NCBI RefSeq assembly: GCF_009720775.1
Contig: NZ_WNKW01000008.1
Coordinates: forward strand, 1-64,000
Source of the DNA: Pseudoduganella danionis
GTDB taxonomy: Bacteria > Pseudomonadota > Gammaproteobacteria > Burkholderiales > Burkholderiaceae_D
Direction of reading: 5' to 3'
DNA: 64,000 nucleotides
Shown: in pieces, positions 33,878 to 42,958 of the stretch
How the letters are laid out: each line of letters starts with the position of its first letter
Position numbering within the stretch: position 1 is the stretch's first letter
Program-made: the position numbers and the translations under genes
The notes under the pieces: model-generated
Seen by the model: only the letters and a program-made list of their open reading frames with translations
Told to the model about the DNA's origin: nothing
Database searches by the model: none

Positions 33878-34000
33878 GCCACCTCGACATTAATTAAATA
33901 ACAAGCGATTCTCTGTTGCCGATTAAATAAAGTCAAACGCTCACGCCGCGGCCCCGCCGCAGGCACTCGGCAGTAGCGCCAGCCGGTACTCCGCAGACAT

Positions 34001-34027
34001 AAAAAAAGCCACCGCAGGCGGTGGCTT
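34001..34027 (-). terminator. Terminator of the nusB/riboflavin gene cluster
   Basis: On the minus strand GCCACCGC pairs with GCGGTGGC around a tiny loop and is followed by seven T residues, 21 bp past the nusB stop. Confidence 0.88.
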
Positions 34028-34047
34028 GAGATAGGGCAGCGGGCAGC

Positions 34048-34518
34048 TTAGCGCTTTTTGTCGGCGGCCACTTCTTCCGGACGCAGTTTGGCGGCCAGTT
34101 TGTCGAGCACGCCGTTGACGTATTTGTGACCGTCGATACCGCCGAACGATTTGGTCAGTTCCACGGCTTCGTTGATAACGACGCGATATGGAATTTCCAG
34201 ATTGTTCTTCAGTTCGTAGGCACCGATCAGCAGCACAGCGTGCTCGATCGGCGACAACTCGGCCACGCCACGGTCTACCAACGGTGCGAAAGTGTCGCGC
34301 AGGGCCACGGAATCCTTGATGGCGCCGTACAGCAGGGCCGAGAAGTGGTCGCCGTCAGCCTTGTCGAAGCCGTGTGCGGAACGGATGTTGTTGACCACGG
34401 TGGCCGCATCTTCGTTATTCAGCAGCCACTGATACAAACCCTGCAACGCAAACTCACGTGCGCGGTGGCGCGGCGTACGGTTTTTACTAGGGTTGGCGTG
34501 CAATGCTTTATCTGTCAT
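34048..34518 (-). CDS. nusB: Transcription antitermination protein NusB
   Basis: A 156-residue all-helical protein that binds boxA RNA with S10 during rRNA antitermination. Characteristic segments are RHRAREFALQGLYQWLLN at the N-terminus, LSPIEHAVLLIGAYELKN, IPYRVVINEAVELTKSFGGIDGHKYVNGVLDKLA near the end. A Lys/Arg tail follows. It lies 84 bp after ribH, the conserved ribH-nusB pairing, and closes the cluster before the terminator at 34001. Confidence 0.97.
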   Translation of the reverse strand: MTDKALHANPSKNRTPRHRAREFALQGLYQWLLNNEDAATVVNNIRSAHGFDKADGDHFSALLYGAIKDSVALRDTFAPLVDRGVAELSPIEHAVLLIGAYELKNNLEIPYRVVINEAVELTKSFGGIDGHKYVNGVLDKLAAKLRPEEVAADKKR

Positions 34519-34602
34519 GGTTATACCTATTCTTCAATTCTTACAAAATCCGGCCTGATGCGCCGGCGCATACCGGCACATCCGGCCGTTTTACAGCGCA
34601 AC

Positions 34603-35091
34603 TTACTCGTCGTCGCCCTGATCCTGATTCAGCTCTTCCAGAGCAATGGTCAGGTTCGCCATTTCTACTGCTACACGCGCTGCATCCGCGCCCTTCTCGG
34701 CCATACGCACTTCCGCCTGCTCATCGTTTTCCGTGGTCAGGATGGCGTTAGCGATAGGAATACCATAATCGAGGCCGATGCGGGTGATGCCGGCGCCCGA
34801 TTCATTCGACACCAGTTCGAAGTGATAGGTTTCGCCGCGGATCACGGCGCCCAATGCGATCAGGGCGTCGAACTGCTGCGATTCTGCCATTTTTTGCAGT
34901 ACCAGTGGCACTTCCAGTGCGCCCGGCACGGTCACGTGCAGAACGTCTTCGTCTTCTACGCCCAGATGCTTGAGCTCGGCCAAACAGGCCGACAGCAGGC
35001 CGTGGCAAACGTCTTCATTGAAACGGGCTTGAACGATGCCGACGCGCAGTCCGTCGCCGGACAGATTGATTTCATAGCTACCTACGGTCAT
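34603..35091 (-). CDS. ribH: Lumazine synthase
   Basis: A 162-residue 6,7-dimethyl-8-ribityllumazine synthase. It shows VGIVQARFNEDVCHGLL, VTVPGALEVPLVLQKM, ALIALGAVIRGETYHFELVSNES and GIPIANAILTTENDEQA, the full family set including the His of ETYHFE. It joins the RibB product to the pyrimidine to make lumazine. It starts 35 bp after the ribBX stop and is followed by nusB. Confidence 0.97.
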   Translation of the reverse strand: MTVGSYEINLSGDGLRVGIVQARFNEDVCHGLLSACLAELKHLGVEDEDVLHVTVPGALEVPLVLQKMAESQQFDALIALGAVIRGETYHFELVSNESGAGITRIGLDYGIPIANAILTTENDEQAEVRMAEKGADAARVAVEMANLTIALEELNQDQGDDE

Positions 35092-35126
35092 GTGAGGCCT
35101 CTTTTTAGGTGGGTAAGGTGGGTGTA

Positions 35127-36236
35127 TCAGTTAGGTTTGGCCAGATAGCCGGTCACTTCCAGATCGAAGCCCGTCATCGATGGCATTTTGCGCGGGCTGG
35201 CCAGCAGCTGCATCTTGCAGACGCCGACTTCGCGCAGTATTTGCGCACCGATACCGTAGCTGCGCAGGTCCATGCTGGCAGCGCGGCCCTTAGGCTTGAC
35301 TTCCGGCTTGTCGAGCGCGGCAAACTGGGAGAAGAACTGTTCGGCAGTTTCTTCGCAATTCAGCAGCACGATCACGCCACGCTCGGCAGCTTTGACCGCA
35401 GCCAGCGAGGACGACAGATTCCACGAGTGGGTGGTCGCTTCCGATTCCAGCACATCGAGTATCGACACCGGCTGGTGTACACGCACCAGCGTTTCCTTGT
35501 GCTTGTCCATCTCGCCATGCACGAGCGCCAGGTGGGCCGAGCCGCTAGGCTTGTCGCGGTAGGCGATCATGCGGAACTCGCCCTGCGCCGTTTTCAGCGT
35601 GCGCTCGCCGACTTTTTCCACCAGCGATTCATTGCGGCTACGGTACTGGATCAGGTCCGCAATGGTACCGATTTTCAGATTGTGTTCTTTGGCAAATTCC
35701 AGCAAGTCCGGCAGGCGTGCCATGGTGCCATCGGCCTTCATGATTTCGCAGATCACCGAGGCAGGCGTCAGGCCCGCCATGGCGGTCAGATCGCAACCGG
35801 CTTCGGTATGGCCAGCGCGCATCAGCACGCCGCCTTTTTGCGCTTTCAGCGGGAAGATGTGGCCCGGCTGGACGATGTCGCTAGGTTCGGTATTCTTGTC
35901 TACCGCAACCTGAATGGTACGCGCGCGATCGGCGGCGGAAATACCGGTGGTCACGCCTTCGGCCGCTTCGATCGAGACGGTGAAATTGGTGCCGAAGGCG
36001 GTGCCGTTACGGGCCGACATCATCGACAGGTTCAACTGGTCGCAGCGTTCTTCGGTCAGGGTCAGGCAGACCAGACCGCGCGCATGCGTGACCATGAAAT
36101 TGATGGCTTCCGGCGTGACAAAATCCGCCGCGAGCACCAGATCGCCTTCGTTTTCCCGGTCTTCCTCATCGACCAGAATCACCATGCGGCCTGCGCGCAA
36201 TTCGGCGACGATTTCTTCGGTGCTGGAAATTGACAT
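35127..36236 (-). CDS. ribB: RibBX: DHBP synthase fused to a degenerate GTP cyclohydrolase II domain
   Basis: A 369-residue protein. The N-terminal ~205 residues are a complete 3,4-dihydroxy-2-butanone-4-phosphate synthase, with LVDEEDRENEGDL, the acidic metal ligands, and RAGHTEAGCDL. The C-terminal ~160 residues align with GTP cyclohydrolase II but lack its zinc-binding Cys set and catalytic region (the stretch is ATTHSWNLSSSLAAVKAAERG), so that activity is most likely lost. Such RibBX hybrids are known in proteobacteria. A separate active RibA must lie elsewhere. The start has AAAGGA 7 nt upstream, inside an RNA hairpin arm (36239-36287). Confidence 0.93.
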   Translation of the reverse strand: MSISSTEEIVAELRAGRMVILVDEEDRENEGDLVLAADFVTPEAINFMVTHARGLVCLTLTEERCDQLNLSMMSARNGTAFGTNFTVSIEAAEGVTTGISAADRARTIQVAVDKNTEPSDIVQPGHIFPLKAQKGGVLMRAGHTEAGCDLTAMAGLTPASVICEIMKADGTMARLPDLLEFAKEHNLKIGTIADLIQYRSRNESLVEKVGERTLKTAQGEFRMIAYRDKPSGSAHLALVHGEMDKHKETLVRVHQPVSILDVLESEATTHSWNLSSSLAAVKAAERGVIVLLNCEETAEQFFSQFAALDKPEVKPKGRAASMDLRSYGIGAQILREVGVCKMQLLASPRKMPSMTGFDLEVTGYLAKPN

Positions 36237-36238
36237 GT

Positions 36239-36287
36239 TAAATCCTTTGTAGCGAAGCTAGAACAGCCCGCTATTTTAAAGGATTTA
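36239..36287 (-). promoter_or_regulatory. Hairpin sequestering the ribBX ribosome-binding site
   Basis: TAAATCCTTT and AAAGGATTTA (36239-36248 and 36278-36287) are perfect 10-bp inverted arms. An inner TAGCG/CGCTA stem (36250-36254, 36269-36273) extends the fold. On the minus-strand RNA the 3' arm contains AAAGGA, the ribosome-binding site of ribBX. The structure would hide it, suggesting translational control. It does not match the FMN riboswitch. The rest of 36288-36395 is unassigned leader or promoter. Confidence 0.5.
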
Positions 36288-36395
36288 CGCAAGCACCACC
36301 GCAAAAGGCTGATTTTATAGACTAAATCCCCGGTTTTATCGGACCGATCTGGTCAGAATATCAAGCTTTTACGGCGGAAAACTGGCTGCCCGGGC

Positions 36396-37031
36396 TTATT
36401 TGCCCGCTGCGCCCACGGAAACCATGCGCTCCACATAGCGCGCGATCAGGTCGATTTCCAGATTCACCTGCTTGCCTGCGGACAGATGCTTGAGCGTGGT
36501 CATGGCAATGGTGTGCGGAATCAGGTTGATCGAGAACTGGCAGACCAGCTCCGCACCGCTACCGATGTCTTCCACCCGGTTGACCGTCAGCGATACGCCA
36601 TTCACCACAATGGAGCCTTTGAAAGCGAGGAACTTGGCCAGCTCGCGCGGCGCTTCGATCACCAGCTCCCACGATTCGCCGATAGGCTCGAACTTGCGCA
36701 CCACGCCCAGACCATCAACGTGGCCGGACACCAGATGGCCGCCCAGACGTTCGTTCAGCGTCAGTGCCTTTTCCAGATTCACTTCCGTCAGCGTATCCAG
36801 CCCCACGGTGCAATTCAGGCTCTCGCGCGACACATCGACGCGGAAGCTGCTGTCATCCTTTTCCACCACCGTCATGCATGCGCCGTTGATGGCGATCGAG
36901 TCGCCCAGCGCCACATCGGCCAGCGGCAGGCCGCCCGCGTGAACATTCAGGCGCACACCTGCAAACGAGCCGCCTACGAGCGGGGTAACGGATTCGATTT
37001 TGCCGATAGCGGCGACAATTCCAGTGAACAT
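36396..37031 (-). CDS. ribE: Riboflavin synthase alpha subunit
   Basis: A 211-residue enzyme that dismutates two lumazines to riboflavin. It begins with the diagnostic MFTGIVAAIGKI and shows the internal duplication: SIAINGACMTVV with LERLGGHLVSGHVDG-type residues in the first half, and SIVVNGVSLTVNRV with FSINLIPHTIAMTTL in the second. It lies 31 bp after ribD and 159 bp before ribBX on the same strand. Confidence 0.97.
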   Translation of the reverse strand: MFTGIVAAIGKIESVTPLVGGSFAGVRLNVHAGGLPLADVALGDSIAINGACMTVVEKDDSSFRVDVSRESLNCTVGLDTLTEVNLEKALTLNERLGGHLVSGHVDGLGVVRKFEPIGESWELVIEAPRELAKFLAFKGSIVVNGVSLTVNRVEDIGSGAELVCQFSINLIPHTIAMTTLKHLSAGKQVNLEIDLIARYVERMVSVGAAGK

Positions 37032-37062
37032 AGCGTTGTAGTCTTAATGTTGAAGATAAATG

Positions 37063-38154
37063 TTAAATAAACCGTGCAAGGATACGCAGATCAGCACCGA
37101 TCTGCTGGATCTCGTGGAATTTCAAACGGCGCTGCTCACTCAACTGCGTCAGCGCCGGCAAAGCAAACATGCCTTGCGCATCACCGAGCAAGGTGGGCGC
37201 CAGATACACCAGCAGTTCGTCCACACAGCCCGCGCGGATCAGCGAACCATTGAGCTTGGCACCGGCTTCCACATGCAGCTCGTTGATCTGGCGCCGCCCC
37301 AGTTCGCGCATCAGTTCCGCCAGATCGACCTTGCCGCTGGCATTCGGCAGCAGGATAACTTCCGCGCCCAGATCGGCCAGCGCCGCCTGCTTTTCCACAT
37401 CGGGCTGCGCAGCCGCTATCCACGTGCCGCCCCCCTGCAGCACCTTGGCGCTCAGGTCGATTTCCAGCCGGCTATCGACCACGATGCGGCGCGGCTGGCG
37501 CGGCGTTTCAACGGCGCGCACATTGAGCTGCGGGTCGTCGGCTTTGACGGTGCCTATGCCGGTCAGGATGGCGCAGGCGCGGGCGCGCCAGGCATGGCCA
37601 TCGGCGCGCGCTTCCGGCCCCGTAATCCACTGGCTCTGGCCATTATGCAACGCCGTCATGCCATCCAGGCTGGCCGCGCTCTTCATGCGCACCCATGGCA
37701 GACCGCGCGTCATGCGCGAGAAGAAGCCGATATTCAATTCATACGCCTGCTCGGCCAGCAGCCCTACACTGGTGGCGATGCCGGCTGCCGCCAGCTTGGC
37801 CATGCCCTGCCCCGCTACCAGCGGATTGGGGTCTTCCATCGCTGCCACCACGCGGCCCAGACCGGCGCGCACCAACGCATCGGAGCACGGCGGCGTGCGG
37901 CCATAGTGATTGCAGGGTTCCAGCGTGACGTAGGCCGTGGCGCCGCGCACATCATGGCCGCGCGCCTGTGCATCCTTGAGTGCCTGTATCTCGGCATGGT
38001 CGCTGCCGGCCTGCTGGGTGACGCCTGCGCCCAGCACTTCGCCATCGCGCACGATCACGCAACCGATATGCGGATTGGGCGAGGTGGTGTACAGTCCGCG
38101 TGCGGCCCATTCGAGCGCCAGCGTCATACCCTGCAGATCGTTGCTGATTTTCAT
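37063..38154 (-). CDS. ribD: Bifunctional riboflavin deaminase/reductase
   Basis: A 363-residue two-domain enzyme. The N-terminal deaminase (about 1-145) has the zinc site HAEIQAL and PCNHYGRTPPC. The C-terminal reductase (about 150-360) has WVRMKSAASLDGMTAL and a NADPH-binding pattern. It carries out the second and third steps from GTP. It starts 6 bp after the stop of the FimT-like pilin gene, so it may be transcribed from the pilus operon as well as from its own promoter. Confidence 0.96.
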   Translation of the reverse strand: MKISNDLQGMTLALEWAARGLYTTSPNPHIGCVIVRDGEVLGAGVTQQAGSDHAEIQALKDAQARGHDVRGATAYVTLEPCNHYGRTPPCSDALVRAGLGRVVAAMEDPNPLVAGQGMAKLAAAGIATSVGLLAEQAYELNIGFFSRMTRGLPWVRMKSAASLDGMTALHNGQSQWITGPEARADGHAWRARACAILTGIGTVKADDPQLNVRAVETPRQPRRIVVDSRLEIDLSAKVLQGGGTWIAAAQPDVEKQAALADLGAEVILLPNASGKVDLAELMRELGRRQINELHVEAGAKLNGSLIRAGCVDELLVYLAPTLLGDAQGMFALPALTQLSEQRRLKFHEIQQIGADLRILARFI

Positions 38155-38160
38155 AAAGCC

Positions 38161-38745
38161 CTATTCACTCACGCTAGCGCAGCTAGCCCCTTCCTGCACC
38201 GGATCGCAGACGCGTAGCCGGCCCAGCATATTGATTTTGATGTTGCGCACATTTTCACCCTGCCGCAGCGTCAGCGTGCCCCAGCGGGCCGCCAGACTGT
38301 TGCCGGCATTGCAGGGCCGTCCAGCAGCATTATAAGCAAGATAGACGGGCACTGCTGCGCTGGAAAAGGCCGAACGTATGGTCAGACTGCCAGCCACAGG
38401 GGCATGCCGCAACAAGATGCTTTCATCGCCATCGGGACGGCGATTGCCATTGCGGTCCACAAACACCACCCAGCCATGCTGCCATGCGCCGCGCTCGCCA
38501 TCGAGCGGCACCAGCAGAACGGGGCCGCCGCGTGCCATTGCATGTGTCCGGGCCAGCCGTAGCGCCGCTAGCATATCATTGACCGTGGTGTGCAACTGCT
38601 GCCGCTGCAGGATGGTTTGGTAGGCCGGCACGGCCTGCGTCAGCACCAGCGCCAGCAGTGCCAGCACCACCATGGTTTCCACCAGCGTGCGGCCAGCACT
38701 GCGCGTGCTGTGCCAGTCTGCGCTGCGGTTCAACACACACGCCAT
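38161..38745 (-). CDS. fimT: GspH/FimT-family minor pseudopilin
   Basis: A 194-residue type IV pilin-like protein. The prepilin site is in SAGRTLVETMVVLALLALVL, where Gly is -1, Arg is +1 (Phe is usual) and Glu is +5. The hydrophobic helix follows. The globular part has paired cysteines near the end (PCNAGN and CDPVQEGASC). It lies 63 bp downstream of the pilE-like gene and is the last pilin gene of the cluster, directly before ribD. Confidence 0.85.
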   Translation of the reverse strand: MACVLNRSADWHSTRSAGRTLVETMVVLALLALVLTQAVPAYQTILQRQQLHTTVNDMLAALRLARTHAMARGGPVLLVPLDGERGAWQHGWVVFVDRNGNRRPDGDESILLRHAPVAGSLTIRSAFSSAAVPVYLAYNAAGRPCNAGNSLAARWGTLTLRQGENVRNIKINMLGRLRVCDPVQEGASCASVSE

Positions 38746-38808
38746 CGCTCATCCCTCCTCTGCAGCCCTAGCCCCCAACCCGCTGACCAGCGCACCAGAC
38801 TCAACGGA

Positions 38809-39264
38809 CTAAGGCCAGCAACGCACTTCAGTTCCACTGGCCGACTGCCTGCCACGGCTGGTCAGTATGAGCTGCTGACAGGCCACGTCACGAAAGCGGC
38901 CGTCCACTTTGCTGGTACCGGGCGTGGCAACGAGCTGTATGCAGGCGTTGATCTGTTCGCCATCACAAGCCTTGCCCTCGATTTCATAAGCGCTGCTGGT
39001 AGCGCCACTACCGCTCCACCATTTGAACTGGCGCGCTTCCGGCTCGTTCGCACTGGCCGAAAAAGCTTGATAGGAATTGGTCTGCGTGTAAAACCGTTCC
39101 TGTTGCTGTAGCAACTGCCACAAGGCCACCTGCGCTTCCGTGCGGCGCGCACGGATCACTGCCTGCTGATAGGCGGGCAAGGCCAGCGCCATCAGGATGG
39201 AAATGATGGCCAGCACGATCATCAGCTCGAGCAGACTGAAAGCGCGCCTGTGTCGTGTACTCAT
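38809..39264 (-). CDS. pilE: PilE-like type IV minor pilin
   Basis: A 151-residue prepilin. The leader MSTRHRRA is followed by FSLLELMIVLAIISILMALALPAY, with Phe+1 and Glu+5. The residue at -1 is Ala and not the usual Gly. The C-terminal disulfide region includes ACDGEQINACI and a late Cys pair (CQQ, RCWP). Its ATG overlaps the pilY1 stop, so I prefer it over an in-frame start 15 codons upstream. It likely belongs to the tip/priming complex with PilVWX and PilY1. Confidence 0.9.
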   Translation of the reverse strand: MSTRHRRAFSLLELMIVLAIISILMALALPAYQQAVIRARRTEAQVALWQLLQQQERFYTQTNSYQAFSASANEPEARQFKWWSGSGATSSAYEIEGKACDGEQINACIQLVATPGTSKVDGRFRDVACQQLILTSRGRQSASGTEVRCWP

Positions 39265-41471
39265 TTCGCCGCCTCGTGCAGTTCGCGCCAGTTGCTTACT
39301 TCGCGCCAACTCAGCCGTCCAGCCCGCCTTGTCACCTTGATGCGTGCCAGCGCTGGCAGGTTAAGCGCCCCGCTCGTACCGATCACCGGTGCGAGCTGGG
39401 TCAGCACCCGCGTGCGCCGGAAACTCGCGACCGGCCCCGGCACATCGGCATGGCGTGCGGCGGGCAGCAGCACGGGCTTGCCCGCATAGTCGGGTTGCAT
39501 CAGCCCCACTTCAGCGACGGCAGGATTCAGTACCAGCTCGCTGCTGGCTGGCAGCCCCGTCAGCGCATTCAAAGCGTAACTGCGGCTGCGTGAGGCGCTG
39601 CAGGCTGTGGCGCCCGGTACTAGCGTCGTGAACACCACCGTTCCATCGACTACGCTGGCACTGTCGATGCTGCGTTCGCCCGTGCGTTCCGACTGCCAGA
39701 AATCGATGTACCAGCCACGGCTGCCCGCTTCCGCCCTGCCGCCAGACACATCGAACAGACCTCCCTGTGTAGGAAATAGCTGCCGCTCCATCAACTGCTG
39801 TCGTCCGCTGATCACCGAAACGGGACGCTCCAGACTATCGCGCAAGGCGTAAAAAGTTTGCGTGCCGAAGCTGCTTGCCGTCAGATCATCACGGTTCAGC
39901 AGCCGCCCTGTGCCGAACAGAATCAGATAGGCGCCATCGGCGTCATACACGATGGACGGCTGTGCAGTAATGGGCTGGCGTCTGCCCTGCTGGTCGCGCG
40001 CCGTAAATAGCAGCTCGGCGCTGCCACTCCACGGAGCCGCACCGTGCAGATCGAAGCGCCACAGATTGCCCTGCATATCGCCCGCATAGGCAAAGCGCAG
40101 CAAGCCAGCGCGGTCGGCCAGCAAGGCGGGCGCGCCTAGTCCGTTGGCCAGCACCGGATCGGTAATCGGCGCGATGAGACGGAAGTAATTGCTGTTCAGG
40201 CGCCAGCCCTGCGCACGTGGTTTGTCTAGCGCCAGCAGGAACAAGGCGCCCTTGCCGGCGCTGCTGGCATGGCCGTCAGCACTGTAGTTGTTCATGCCGC
40301 TCGCAACCACTGCCACCGCCAGTTCGCTACCCGCGTGTCCCTGCACCCGCGCGAGCTGAGGTGGGCTCAGGATATTGCCGGCCATGGGATCATCCGCATC
40401 GGTGAACTCCCACAGGGCGCTGCCCGCATCAAGCGCTTCAGGGTCTGTTACATCGAGCGCAAACAAACCCTGCGCTCCGGCGCCAAAGGATGCCAGCAAC
40501 ACGCTGCGCCAGCCTTGCGCCAGCTTCACCTCGCCCGCCACCATGGGGCCATCGACGTAGGCACGGTGTACATAGGCGGGATCGCCGAGCAGGCTCAGAT
40601 AAGGCATCAGCGCATTCGGAACATAGGCGTAGCGCTCCACCCCGTCGGCCAGATCAAACGCATGCAGCATGCCGTCATTTGCCCCCAGATACACCAGAGC
40701 ACGACGATGCGCATAGCGCTGACGGAAAGCCGCATACGCTTCATCCTGTATGGCGTCCGATGGGGCGGCCACCAACACCGGCGTGCTGTGTAGCGCGTCA
40801 CCCAGCAGACTCTGACGGCGCCGAAACGGATGGCCCTCGTCGCTGCGTATGCCGCGCAGATAGTCCAGCCGCCGCTCGCCCAGTCCATCTGGCTGACGCG
40901 CCGCAGGCCCGCGCTTATCCAGCAGCTTTTGCTGCGCTGGCGACAGCGCTGACCAGATAAATGGCTGGCCTAGCATGGCGCCGCTGCGGTCTATCTGCGC
41001 CGTGTAGATGTGCCGTGCATCAGGCGCAGGTTGCGGCGGATGAGTGCTATCACCCGTCAATACTTGTCCGGCCTCCCATAACGGGGCCACGGCTTGCCCT
41101 AGAGCGGCGCCACCCGCACCATCGGGCGGCAGCACGTAGCGTGCAAAGTAACCACTCCAGTCACGCTGATCCACGCTGGCCGCCAGCCACGTGCCAGCGG
41201 AAGCATCGCCACGCGGCGCGGGGAAGTACGCCGTCGCACCTGCCACCCTGCCGGTGCTACCTGCGCCGCCAGTGTTACCTGTGCTGCTCGTACCATCCGC
41301 AGCGCGGCAGGCCACCGTCAGCGGCTCCGATGCGAGTGGCGCGACAGGCGGCGCCGCGCGGGCAGCGCCAGCCATCAACGCGCACGCACCCAGACACAAC
41401 ACCAGCGAGGCCAACAGCCAACCCTGTGCAGCCTGTATGCACCAGCGAAAAAGGATCGTCAGCTTAGCCAT
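39261..41471 (-). CDS. pilY1: Short PilY1-like tip adhesin
   Basis: A 736-residue exported protein made almost entirely of the PilY1 C-terminal beta-propeller: ALVYLGANDGMLHAFDLADG, LLASFGAGAQGLFALDVTDP and FAYAGDMQGNLWRFDL. A signal peptide/anchor is at about 17-40. Full PilY1 proteins exceed 1000 residues and carry an N-terminal von Willebrand A domain. That region is missing, replaced by a Gly/Ser/Thr-rich linker. I see no clear canonical PilY1 Ca loop. It sits between pilX and pilE, as in other pilus-tip operons. Confidence 0.9.
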   Translation of the reverse strand: MAKLTILFRWCIQAAQGWLLASLVLCLGACALMAGAARAAPPVAPLASEPLTVACRAADGTSSTGNTGGAGSTGRVAGATAYFPAPRGDASAGTWLAASVDQRDWSGYFARYVLPPDGAGGAALGQAVAPLWEAGQVLTGDSTHPPQPAPDARHIYTAQIDRSGAMLGQPFIWSALSPAQQKLLDKRGPAARQPDGLGERRLDYLRGIRSDEGHPFRRRQSLLGDALHSTPVLVAAPSDAIQDEAYAAFRQRYAHRRALVYLGANDGMLHAFDLADGVERYAYVPNALMPYLSLLGDPAYVHRAYVDGPMVAGEVKLAQGWRSVLLASFGAGAQGLFALDVTDPEALDAGSALWEFTDADDPMAGNILSPPQLARVQGHAGSELAVAVVASGMNNYSADGHASSAGKGALFLLALDKPRAQGWRLNSNYFRLIAPITDPVLANGLGAPALLADRAGLLRFAYAGDMQGNLWRFDLHGAAPWSGSAELLFTARDQQGRRQPITAQPSIVYDADGAYLILFGTGRLLNRDDLTASSFGTQTFYALRDSLERPVSVISGRQQLMERQLFPTQGGLFDVSGGRAEAGSRGWYIDFWQSERTGERSIDSASVVDGTVVFTTLVPGATACSASRSRSYALNALTGLPASSELVLNPAVAEVGLMQPDYAGKPVLLPAARHADVPGPVASFRRTRVLTQLAPVIGTSGALNLPALARIKVTRRAGRLSWREVSNWRELHEAAK

Positions 41472-41480
41472 GTCGCCCCC

Positions 41481-41987
41481 TCATTCACCGCGACTATAGA
41501 CAGTCTGCAAAACCACTTCCGTATCCGGTTGTGGTCCGAAGCCTATCGCAGTGACGCGATAGCAATAATGCGGCGCCGCGCCAGCCGCCGCATCATCACC
41601 GGGCTGGTGGCAAACCAGCCGCTCTATCAGGTAGCGGGGCCGCTTGAAAGGCAGCGCTCCGTCGGCCGCATCGAAACTGGCGCCCGTGCGGGCACCATAT
41701 TCCACACTGCAGGCACCATCATCCTCCCGCCCCGAGACATCGACCTTTTGCCATGCAGGTACCTGCACGCAAGGCGTAAGCACTGCCGTGCCATTCTCCA
41801 GATCATGTTCTGCATCCGCCACAGCTGCCTCCGCTGCCTGAAATGCCACGTCCCTATCGCGCGCGGCCCGTGCCGACCGCGTGCCCTGCAAACTTAGCTG
41901 CGCTGCCGAAGTGCCCAGCAACAGCACAATCACCAGCAACACCAGACTAAGCAGCACCGCCATGCCCTGCTGGGTGCGCCCGCGCAT
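41481..41987 (-). CDS. pilX: Minor pilin PilX
   Basis: A 168-residue protein. The N-terminus RTQQGMAVLLSLVLLVIVLLLGTSAAQ is the PilX-type membrane helix, in which the prepilin Gly precedes Met and the Glu at +5 is replaced. It is followed by RSARAARDRDVAFQAAEAAVADAE, typical of PilX. Cysteines in the globular part could form disulfides. It is in the order pilV-pilW-pilX-pilY1-pilE with very short gaps. Confidence 0.88.
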   Translation of the reverse strand: MRGRTQQGMAVLLSLVLLVIVLLLGTSAAQLSLQGTRSARAARDRDVAFQAAEAAVADAEHDLENGTAVLTPCVQVPAWQKVDVSGREDDGACSVEYGARTGASFDAADGALPFKRPRYLIERLVCHQPGDDAAAGAAPHYCYRVTAIGFGPQPDTEVVLQTVYSRGE

Positions 41988-41989
41988 GG

Positions 41990-42958
41990 CTAGCCCCGCG
42001 TATTGCGCAATGCGACGGTGGCACCCAGCATGACGCGGCTCAGCCGCCGCTGCGCCTGCGGCAGCCTGCGTTCATCGATGCGCACACCCTCGTCCTCGCC
42101 ATGCCCATCTGCATAATCGGCACCAAACAGATCGAACCGACGGCTGCCCGTATCGACCCGCGTCGCCAGCGCGCTGCGCAACAGCAGCGCCACGCGTATG
42201 CTGGCTACGCGCTTCCAGTAAGTCTTGCGCCGCAGGTCGGCCTGCCGCTGGACCGCATCAGCGCCTTCCAGTTCCAGCGCGGCATCGAGTCCATCGACAG
42301 CAGATGCGCTGAAGTAGGCATTGGGGATACCATCGGCCGGCACATCCGTATCCACGCCATACAACACCTGAAAGCTCTCGACGCCGCGCACCAGCGCATC
42401 ACTGCCCCAACCCGCTGCCGAGCGATATTTGCAGCGCAATTCCGCCACCCCGCTCGCATCGGTCGCCACATAGAAGATGCTCCAGCCCTGCGCCGCAGGC
42501 GTAGCCGGTGCGGCGACACCAAAACCGGCACAATTGACACTGGAACCATCACCGGTAGCCCCGCTACCCGAACCGGCATAACGCAAGGCCAGTACATCAC
42601 TGCCATGCGCCACGCCGGGCAATGGCGTAGCGATACCGTCACCATCCGGCGAGAGGCTACGGCTATCGAGGCCACTCACCGCAGCGGCAACATCGCCTGC
42701 CCAGCCCACAGGTGCGACGCCGCTGTCCCACTCCACATAGGCCGCCTGCCGTATCGCCTGCGCGATCAGCGCCAAGGCCTGCTGGGCGCCATCATTCAAG
42801 TCCTGCTGATCGTTGTGCTGGCGGTAGCCTTGGGCTGCGACCAGCAGCAGGCCGCTAGCGAGCAACGCCAGCAAAGCCGTCAAGCCCAGTGCAAGCAGGA
42901 ACTCCACCAGCGTGCGGCCCGAGCTGCGCCTGGGTATGCGTGCGTAGCACAGCATCAC
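41990..42958 (-). CDS. pilW: Minor pilin PilW
   Basis: A 322-residue pilin-like protein. The prepilin segment is SSGRTLVEFLLALGLTALLALLASG, with Gly-1, Arg+1 and Glu+5 as in the FimT-like protein of this cluster. A glutamine-rich helix (YRQHNDQQDLNDGAQQALALIAQAIRQAAY) precedes a long beta-rich domain, as in PilW. The start overlaps the pilV stop by 4 bp, and pilX follows after 2 bp. Confidence 0.9.
   Translation of the reverse strand: MMLCYARIPRRSSGRTLVEFLLALGLTALLALLASGLLLVAAQGYRQHNDQQDLNDGAQQALALIAQAIRQAAYVEWDSGVAPVGWAGDVAAAVSGLDSRSLSPDGDGIATPLPGVAHGSDVLALRYAGSGSGATGDGSSVNCAGFGVAAPATPAAQGWSIFYVATDASGVAELRCKYRSAAGWGSDALVRGVESFQVLYGVDTDVPADGIPNAYFSASAVDGLDAALELEGADAVQRQADLRRKTYWKRVASIRVALLLRSALATRVDTGSRRFDLFGADYADGHGEDEGVRIDERRLPQAQRRLSRVMLGATVALRNTRG

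Noticed and set aside
36237..36395. FMN riboswitch upstream of ribBX
   Set aside because: The conserved RFN elements are not present. The region holds a simple inverted repeat instead.
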